From Platanthera guangdongensis (Eukaryota; Streptophyta; Magnoliopsida; Asparagales; Orchidaceae), in assembly GCA_039583875.1 (NCBI GenBank), contig CM077160.1, positions 116,733,895 through 116,797,894 of the forward strand: DNA of 64,000 bases. The letters run 5' to 3'. Made by a program: the position numbers and the translations under genes. The notes under the pieces were generated by a model that searched no databases, was not told where the DNA came from, and saw only the letters and a list, made by a program, of their open reading frames with translations. This document shows positions 56,765-64,000 of the stretch, one piece after another (within the stretch, counting starts at the first letter, position 1; each line of letters begins with the position of its first letter).

Positions 56765-57055
56765 ATCGTCGAGCTCAGCACGACGATTCGTCGAACTCCG
56801 ATCGACGATCGTCTAGCTCAACTTCGACAGATCGTCGAACTCCATTCGACGATCGCTGAGCTCAACTTCTTCACATCGTCGAACTCCATTCGACGATCGG
56901 TGAGCTCAGGTCGATGATTTGGACTCTGCTTTGGATCTTTATCTCTGAGCTCAGTTCGACGATCTTTGAGCTCAGATCGACGATATTTTTGCTGCTGTAT
57001 ATTTTCAGATCGCTGAGCTCAGCTCGACGATAGCAGAGCTCAGTTCGACGATTTC
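56765..57055. repeat. ATCGTCGA/TCGACGAT array in Copia-1R U3
   Basis: Counterpart of 5125-5455; inverted half-site pairs with CTGAGC or CTCAGC spacers. Confidence 0.9.
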
Positions 57056-57290
57056 AGATAACTTCCAGAATGTTTCTAAATTCAAATTCAAATCAGTTAG
57101 GAGTTATTCTGCAATTAATTCAGAGATTTGCTAGCCGTTTTCATTCAATTCTGGACCAAGTTTCAAGGGATTTTTCAAGGAATATATCTGTGGACTTTCC
57201 TCCAGAAGAGATTATGCAATTAAGGATGCAAATTAATGCAGGCCAACGACTATACTTGACAGAGAATGTTATTCTATTCTATACCAGAGA

Positions 57291-57298
57291 ATAAAAGA
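57291..57298 (+). promoter_or_regulatory. TATA-like box of Copia-1R LTR
   Basis: ATAAAAGA in GAGAATAAAAGACAGG, conserved in the left copy. Confidence 0.5.
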
Positions 57299-58126
57299 CA
57301 GGATTTTTTTGAATCTCTAAAAAAAAGAACACACACAATACAGAGAGAGGATACAGATTATAGAGACACATTCAAAAATCTTCTGTCACAAAAGAATTCT
57401 GAAGAACACACATCCAAGGAGATCAAGCCTTCTCAAATCTTTAGATCTCCTTAGTCTTCAAAGTGTTCAAGGCCAACATATTTCCAGACTCCAGACATTC
57501 AACATTTCAGCTATTGTTGAAATCATCTATTGCTGGAGTTCAATCTTTGAAGGCCTATCACCCTCAGCAAAGCTTTTTCTTCCTGAAGATCTCAAGGATT
57601 CAGGGGGAGCTTTGACATCAACAATCCACATAGTCTTCTCAGTTGTTTGAGAAAGAGAAGACTTCCATCATTCTCTCACCCCCACTCTGTAAAGGGTTTC
57701 TCAAACTCCCTTCAAAAGTTTGAGCTTGGTTTTTGAGCATCTTGTCAAAAGCTCATTGGTGGCAAGACACCTGATCAAAAAATCTGCTTTGGTTTTTGAG
57801 CACCTTATCAAAAGCTCATTGGTGCCCAGGACACCTGATCAACTCATCCTGCAGTGGATTCCTACCTAGGGTGGTAGAAGAGTGGATGTACCCAAGTTTA
57901 GGGGAACCACTATATTTCCTTGTGTCTTCTGGTTTTGCTTGTTTTCATTTTTGTTTCTGGCCCTGATTTTTCTGTGCTTAGTTCTTGTTTAACTTAGTGC
58001 TGTGATTAGATTTATTATTGCTTCCCTGCTCACACTTATTACAATAATAGTTGTAAAAGTTTTTAAAGCACCATATACTTTATTCACCCCCCTCTAGAGT
58101 ATATCAGATCTAGTTGCACTTTCAAT

Positions 58127-58138
58127 TGGTATCAGAGG
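58127..58138 (+). other. Primer binding site of Copia-1R
   Basis: TGGTATCAGAGG two bases inside the LTR. Leader 58139-58284 follows, with a twofold GGTTGGTTAAA repeat and no ORF. Confidence 0.9.
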
Positions 58139-58284
58139 GAGGTTGGTTAAAAATACCACATCTTCCAGGTTGGTTAAACATACCATACCTGAGTGGTTGT
58201 ACATGCTAACACCTAAACCCCAAGATCCCAAACTAGATCTGCTTTTCTTTAGTATTTCATTATTAGATTTTGTTTTCACAAATC

Positions 58285-60360
58285 ATGGCCCAAAACAAAG
58301 ATTATGCTAGCACCAAACCTCCAGTGTGCAATATATCCAAGTTTGCACTTTGGAAAGCAAGGATTAGGCTTTACATGAATTCTATTGACGAAGATATCTT
58401 TAATTCTGTTTTGACAGTATGTCCAAGACCCCCAGAGAACACAAGTACAAGTGCTGTTCCACCTCCATCAGGAACAGATGCTGATATCAAGAGATGGAAG
58501 GTAGCTGATGCCAAGGCTATGAACATCTTGGCCCAGACAATGTCTGATGACATATTTCAAAAGGTAGCTGAATGTAATTCAGCCAAGGAAATTTGGGACA
58601 AACACTCAGAAATAGTCTCAGGCTCAGCTGATGAGAGAAAGGACAGAAGATCCCATCTCATCTCTCAATATGAGAACTTCAAGAAGGGAGAGACTGAGTC
58701 AGTGGGAGATATGTACAACAGACTATGTCTAATTGTCAGTGAACTCAGGACATTAGACAAAGAGATCTCTCTAACTGAACTTAATGACAAGATCCTAATG
58801 TGCTTCCCCAGCAATTGGGATTCAAGAATCTGGCCAATTAAGGATGCCAGAAGTCTAAATGAGATCACCACTGAAGCTCTATTGGGTAAGCTCAAATCTT
58901 ATGAGCTACTCATCAAAAATAGAGAGGAAGAACAGAAGGCTGCCTCACCAGCCACAAGAAAAGTGAAGACCATAGCATTCAAGGCAACTGAAGATCTGCC
59001 TGAAGATAAAGCCACAGGCAATGATGAACTACTCAGTCTGCTGGCCAAAAGATTCTACAAGATGGCCAGAAAGGACTTCAGAAGAAGATCATACAAGGAG
59101 CAGGACAAGCCAAGGTATGACAAGTCCATTAGTATTAATAAAGACATTATTTGCTTTGGTTGCAGGAAACCAGGGCACATAGTTCCTGACTGTCCAGAGA
59201 ACAAGAACAAGGACAGAAGGGACAGAAAAGAAAGAAGAAAGGAGAAAGACTCCAAAAGAAATGGCAATGGCAAACCTTCTTCAAGCAAAAACAAGCATAC
59301 AAGAAAAAGGTTTGTTGTTGAATCCTGGAGTGAGACAGAAGAAGAGTCAGAAGCCTCATCCAGCTCCAGTGATGATGAGGATGATGCAGAAGAAAAGGAG
59401 TTCTGCATGATGGCAATCAATGCCTCACAGCACAATTCAGAGGAAGAGGAGTCAGAGTTAGACTCAGAGACTCAACCTGAAGAAGATCAGGTAATTGGTT
59501 CTTTTGATTTTAGTTCAGAAGATTTTAAATCTGAATTTAAAGCACTGTGTTTAGACCTGCTAAAGTCTGAGGAAGAGATTATCTCTCTCAGAAATCAAGT
59601 ATCTGAACACAATACTTTAAAGTCAGAAAACCTCAAACTCTCTCAGGAGTTGGAGTGCTGTAGGGAACAGATAGCTTCACTGAAAAGTGAGCTCTCTGAG
59701 GCCAAGAAGCTTGAAGAATCCCTCAATGGGAGAAGCATCAAGCTGATGGACATCACAAGCACAGTGAACTCTAGATTTAACAGTACACTGGGCTTGGGTG
59801 CTTCATCTAGCCAACCTATAGTCCTAACAACTCCCATCAAATTCATTTCTGACAAAGGAAAGGGAGTTGTAGAGGTTGCTAGGAAAAATTCTGATCTGCC
59901 TCAAAAAACTAAGTCCCAGCAGAAATCGTCGAACGGAGATCGACGATCGCCGAATGAAGATCGACGATCGCCGAACGCAGCTCGACGATCTCAGGCAAAA
60001 TCGTCGAACGCTGATCGACGATCTCAGCCAAAGTCGTCGAACGAAGGTCGACGATCTCAAATACCTGACCTTAGCTATAGTCGACCGTCGAACGGAGCTC
60101 GATGATCTAACCCAAGATCGTCGAATGCAGCTCCAAGATCGTCGAACAGAGGTCAGAGCTCTGGAAAATTTTTCAAAGGCAAATCAAAATTGAATCCTAA
60201 GGGTCCTTCATCCCAAATCTTTAACCCTTATACTGAATGGATTATACCTCCAAGGAGATATCATCCTGAAGGATATAAGAGTCAACCTGGGATGTCTTTC
60301 ATTTCAAAATTTAGAGGTTATCAACCTAGGCCCAAGGTAAACTGGGTCAAAAACAAATGA
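58285..60360 (+). pseudogene. gag: Copia-1R gag with premature TGA
   Basis: Starts at ATG 58285 (MAQNKDYASTK). Same domain order as Copia-1L: capsid, zinc knuckle CFGCRKPGHIVPDC (residues 290-303), basic and acidic blocks, coiled coil, SSNxDRRS repeat tail. The frame is intact to TGA 60103, which is CGA in the left copy (CpG decay inside the array). Beyond it the same frame continues through PRSSNRGQSSGKFFKGKS to TGA 60358. pol begins in the +1 frame. Confidence 0.9.
59928..60150. repeat. TCGACGAT/ATCGTCGA array inside Copia-1R gag
   Basis: Alternating TCGTCGAAC and TCGACGATC words spaced so that the 24-bp period stays in frame, encoding SSN-x-DRRS units. Confidence 0.88.
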
Positions 60361-60361
60361 A

Positions 60362-63300
60362 TTGTCTTATGTGCAGGTGAAGACCTATCCAACATCTAAC
60401 CAACAATGGTATTTGGATAGTGGGTGCTCTAAGCACATGACAGGGAACAAGGACAACCTCACATCCTTCAGAGCCAAGCTTGGTCCCAAAGTTATCTTTG
60501 GTGATTCAAACTTTGGACAAACTAAAGGATATGGTGCAGTCCAGATTGGTTCAGTAACTTTCAAGAAGGTAGCTTATGTGGAAGGACTGAAGCACAACCT
60601 AATTAGCATCAGTCAGCTGTGTGATGAAGGCTACCAGGTGACCTTCAGCAAAGCCTTATGCAAAATCAAGTTAGAGGACAACACAACTGTGTTGACAGGT
60701 AAAAGGAAAGGTAACATCTATCTAGTAGATTTTCTTTCAACTGTTGTAGATATCTGCTTGTTTAATTCAGTCTGTAGACCAAATATCTTATGGCATAAGA
60801 GATTAGGACACCTAAACCTTAGAACTATTGCTAGGCTGTTCAAAGACAACCTTGTTAGAGGACTACCTTCTGGACCCTACAAGAAGGAAGGACTCTGCAG
60901 GGCTTGTCAATTAGGCAAGCAAACTAAAAACAGCTTTAAGTCACTTAATAAGAGTGATTCACCTAGGATATTGTATCTGTTACACATGGATCTCTTTGGA
61001 CCCATCACAGTATAAAGCCTAGGAGGGAAATCCTACACTTTAGTAGTTGTAGATGACTTCTCTAGATTCACTTGGGTGTTCTTTCTAAGGAAGAAGTCTG
61101 ATAACTTTAAGTTTCTGACAGAGTTTCTCAAATGTATACAGATTGAGTTCAATACTCACATTGCCCTGATCAGAAGTGATCATGGGACAGAGTTTGATTC
61201 TCTTCTTATGCAAGAGTTCTGTCAGAGTGAAGGGATCAGACATACTTTCTCAGCTCCTAGAACTCCTCAACAAAATGGGGTAGCTGAAAGGAAAAAATAG
61301 AACCCTTATTGAATCTGCCACTACATTGTTGTCAGATGCTCATCTACCTCTATCCTTCTGGGCAGAGGCAGTGAACACCTCCAACTATGTGCTGAACAGA
61401 AGTCTGATACATAAACTAAAGGGAAAGACTTCCTATGAATTACTCAAAGGGAAGAAACCTAAAGTTGACTATTTTAGAGTCTTTAGTTGTATTTGCTACA
61501 TTCACAATAATGACAAGAAATATTTAGCAAAATTTCAAGCCAAAGCTGATGAAGGAGTGTTTCTGGGATACTCCATGATCAGCAAGGCTTATAGGGTCTA
61601 TAATAAATCATCCTTGAAAATTGAGGAATCTGTTCACATTTCATTTGATGAAACTAACATGTCTTTCAAGGAGAAGAATTCTTCTACCATAGAACCTTTG
61701 CAGGAACATTCTCTAGTTGAAGACTTGAACAAGTTACAGGTTACTCAAGAGGATGAAAGCAGTGAAGATGAAGGAAATGCTCAACATATTGAAGAACAAA
61801 TTGAAGAGCCAGTTGTTGTACCACAAGAGGAAACAACAACACAGGTTGGTGAACAATCAACACCCCCTGTTGATTTAGTAACATCAAGAGACCATCCAAT
61901 TTCCCAAATAATTGGAGAAATCTCAGCTGGTGTGCAAACCAGAAATCAGGTCAACCAAAACCTGTTGCACACCTGCTTCCTATCTCAAATTGAACCTCAG
62001 TCCATTCAAGATGCAGAGCAAGATCCACACTGGATCATTGCAATGCAAGAGGAGTTGCATCAATTTGAGAGGAACAAAGTATGGGAACTAGTGCCAAAGC
62101 CTAAGGATCACTCCATTGTTGGAACAAAATGGGTATTCAGAAACAAACTGGATGATCAAGGAATAATTATAAGGAACAAGGCAAGGCTAGTTGCTCAGGG
62201 ATATTCTCAAGAAGAAGGAATCGACTACGACCAGACTTTTGCACCTGTTGCAAGATTGGAAGCCATCAGAATATTTCTAGCTTATGCAGCTCACAAAGGC
62301 TTGAAGGTATATCAGATGGATGTCAAAAGTGCTTTCTTGAATGGAGACATCAAAGAGGAAGTTTATGTCAGACAACCTCCAGGTTTTATCTCTCCAACTT
62401 TTCCTGATTATGTTTTTAGACTGAACAAAGCATTATATGGTCTCAAGCAAGCTCCTAGAGCATGGTATGAGACCCCAGCATGCTTTCTCTTGGAAAATGG
62501 TTTTATAAGGGGTAGAGTAGACCAAACTCTTTTCATTAGAACCCATAAGTCCCATACCCTTACTAGTACAAATTTATGTAGACGATATCATTTTTGTTCT
62601 ACTGACTCCAAATTGTGCAGAAGGTTTTCCAACCTAATGCATTCTAAATTTGAGATGAGTAGCATGGGTGAGCTATCCTTCTTCCTAGGATTGCAAGTCA
62701 AGCAACATGCTGAAGGCATCTTTATTTCTCAAACCAAATATGCAAATGAATTGGTTAAGAAATTTGGTATGTCTGAGGCATCTTGTATGAAAACACCCAT
62801 GCCTACTAATGCTGTATTGGATGCTGATGAACATGGGAAACCTGTTGATCAAACAACATATAGAGCAATGATTGGCTCTTTACTGTATCTTACAGCTAGT
62901 AGACCAGATATAATGTTTGCTACATGTATATGTGCTTAGGTTCCAAGTAAGCCCTAGAGAGTCACACCTAACTTTAGTAAAGAGGATTCTCAGGTATGTT
63001 AAAAGTTGTCCAAATCTAGGTCTCTGGTATCCAAAGGATTCAGCATTTGATTTAACTGGATTCTCAGATGCTGATTATGCTGGATGCAGAATTGACAGGA
63101 AAAGCACCAGTGGAACTTGTCAGTTCCTTGGTGACAGACTTGTCTCTTGGTTTTGTAAGAAACAAACATCTGTGTCAACTTCAACTGCTGAAGCTGAATA
63201 TATGGCTGCAGGCAGTTGTTGTTCACAAATCTTGTGGATCCAAAACCAACTCCTATACTATAGCTACAACTTAGAGAAGTCTAAAATCTTGTGTGATAAC

Positions 63301-63528
63301 ACAAGTGCTATTTCCATAGCTCAAAATCCAGTCCTCCATAGTAGGACAAAACACATAGAGATTAGGCATCATTTCTTAAGGGATAATGTTGAAAAGAATA
63401 AAATTGAATTACATTATATCCCAACTGATTTACAAAGGGGAGATATTTTCACCAAGCTCTTGGATGAAAAGAAACACACCTTCTTCCTAAATCAGTTAGG
63501 AATGTTAGATGGAGGAAGCCTTAAATAA
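60362..63528 (+). pseudogene. pol: Copia-1R pol (PR-INT-RT-RH), several lesions
   Basis: Frame is open from 60362 (first codon TTG; no ATG before HMTG). Protease WYLDSGCSKHMTG, pre-integrase ILWHKRLGHLNL, TAA at 61013 (CAA in Copia-1L), integrase MDLFGP and [21 protein letters not shown], then one extra A near 61295 that shifts frame. RT from [50 protein letters not shown]. An inserted C (~62556-62559) and a lost G (~62596) flank and scramble the YVDD box. Then [12 protein letters not shown] frame change near 62935 precedes RNase H (GFSDADYAGC, STAEAEYMAAG, TKHIEIRHHF). Stop TAA 63526. Confidence 0.9.
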
Positions 63529-63621
63529 TATCCAAGATTTTGAAATCTTAAAAATTGACCAATACTAGGCAAACATTCTGATTTTTCTTAGTGTCTAGAA
63601 TTTTTCTGATCTCTGAACTGC

Positions 63622-63870
63622 GCTCGACGATTTGCCCCAAGATCGTCGAACGGAGATCGACGATTTCCAAAAATCGTCGAACTGAGTTCAGCGCCTCTCA
63701 GATAGTATGAACTATCTCTTCCGGTCAACGATCGTCGAACGGCGCTCGACGATTTTGTTCTCTGAACGATCGTCGAACGGAGCTCGACGCTCTCCAATAT
63801 CGTCGAACGGAGATCGACGATGTTGAAAACTCTTCAGATTCCTTTAGAAGCCTCGATCGTCGAACTGAGT
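63622..63870. repeat. ATCGTCGA/TCGACGAT array after Copia-1R pol
   Basis: Six or so inverted half-site pairs, e.g. ATCGTCGAACGGAG then ATCGACGAT; the same dyad as in the LTR and in gag, with different intervening sequence. Confidence 0.9.
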
Positions 63871-63904
63871 TCAACGATCTTTCCAATTCTGCGTCGAACC
63901 CTAA

Positions 63905-63912
63905 TATAAAAC
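63905..63912 (+). promoter_or_regulatory. TATA box after Copia-1R pol
   Basis: TATAAAAC in CCCTAATATAAAACTC, ~35 bp after the last array motif. Confidence 0.6.
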
Positions 63913-64000
63913 TCTTTTTTCGCCGTCGTTCTCTTTTGCGCTTTCGATTTCTCTGCAAGAATTTTCTTTCCCTCCAAACAGTTCTACACTTGGTCGTTTT

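Larger units (their letters stand above)
56595..58124 (+). repeat. Copia-1R 5' LTR (1530 bp)
   Basis: TGTTGGAACACC...TTGCACTTTCA. Array at 56765-57055, TATA-like box at 57291, C-rich CTCTAGAG block near the end. Confidence 0.93.
56595..64000 (+). mobile_element. Copia-1R: Sirevirus-like Copia, 5' LTR through RNase H, runs off window
   Basis: Plus-strand sister of Copia-1L, with LTR, PBS, gag, pol and a post-pol promoter-like region; the expected ORF3 and 3' LTR lie beyond 64000. Inserted in Copia-3 pol. Its pol carries several lesions. Confidence 0.93.
63529..64000 (+). promoter_or_regulatory. Copia-1R post-pol region with array and TATA box
   Basis: No frame to ~63900. Holds the motif array (63622-63870), then TATAAAAC and a pyrimidine-rich stretch (CTCTTTTTTCGCCGTCGTTC) like a 5' leader. 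Same layout as Copia-2 upstream of ORF3; an ORF3 is expected past 64000. Confidence 0.65.

Noticed and set aside
4065..58124. Copia-1L and Copia-1R LTRs as the two ends of one large element
   Set aside because: They are in inverted orientation and both have PBS and gag on the outer side; they are two separate insertions.
60340..60365. -1 slippery heptamer at the Copia-1 gag end (AAAAAC)
   Set aside because: pol is in the +1 frame, and the preceding codon does not give the X-XXY-YYZ phase.

Overview
This window reads as plant nuclear DNA made almost entirely of nested LTR retrotransposons. The evidence is Ty1/Copia and Ty3/Gypsy polyproteins, LTRs with TG...CA ends, tRNA-type primer binding sites (TGGTATCAGAG), polypurine tracts and 5-bp target-site duplications. 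The internal-gene type is known only from plants. I found no host gene, tRNA or rRNA. A 500-N gap at 7717-8216 marks a scaffold join. Family names below (Copia-1 to -4, GyA, GyB, LARD) are local labels.

Layout. 1-5625: Copia-1L, a Sirevirus-like Copia on the minus strand that runs off the left edge. 5626-7716: GyB, a minus-strand chromovirus-like Gypsy fragment. 8217-8551: the tail of a plus-strand Gypsy-type LTR. 8552-12045: a GC-rich segment with a degenerate transposon-type gene, a small two-exon gene model (10925-11398, minus) and three TATAAATA boxes. 12046-25491: Copia-4, consisting of a ~936-codon 3' accessory frame (ORF3), PPT and LTR. That LTR is split by an 8.56-kb non-coding element (LARD, 16704-25261, TSD AGTGG). 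25503-26615: AT-rich DNA with no gene. 26616-27879 and 52576-56594: Copia-3, split by GyA. 27880-52575: GyA, a Tekay/Del-like Gypsy with both LTRs. It is itself interrupted by Copia-2 (30747-43399, TSD GTGTC) and by a solo LTR (45813-47490, TSD AATCA). 56595-64000: Copia-1R, the plus-strand sister of Copia-1L, which runs off the right edge.

How the parts work together. Each complete element has the usual plan: LTR promoter, gag, protease-integrase-RT-RNase H, PPT, LTR. Two features go beyond it. First, every LTR family here has a dense array of short CpG-containing motifs, mostly palindromes, in U3 upstream of the TATA box, and the motif differs by family: GTGTCGACAC in Copia-2; ATCGTCGA/TCGACGAT in Copia-1 and -4; ACACGGGCGTGT plus TCGACGA in GyA and GyB; GTCACGGGCGTGAC in the LARD; GCGGNCTG in Copia-3. 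Second, Copia-2 and Copia-4 carry a homologous ~940-codon ORF3 after pol. In Copia-2 it has its own TATAAATA box, preceded by a second copy of the element's own motif array. Copia-1R shows the same array-plus-TATA arrangement after pol, just before the window ends.

Most coding frames are broken by nonsense changes and 1-nt indels. Copia-1L pol is the best preserved, and I saw no stop in the stretches I translated. Insertion order is readable: Copia-3 first, then GyA into Copia-3 gag, then Copia-2 and the solo LTR into GyA; Copia-1R into Copia-3 pol; LARD into the Copia-4 LTR.
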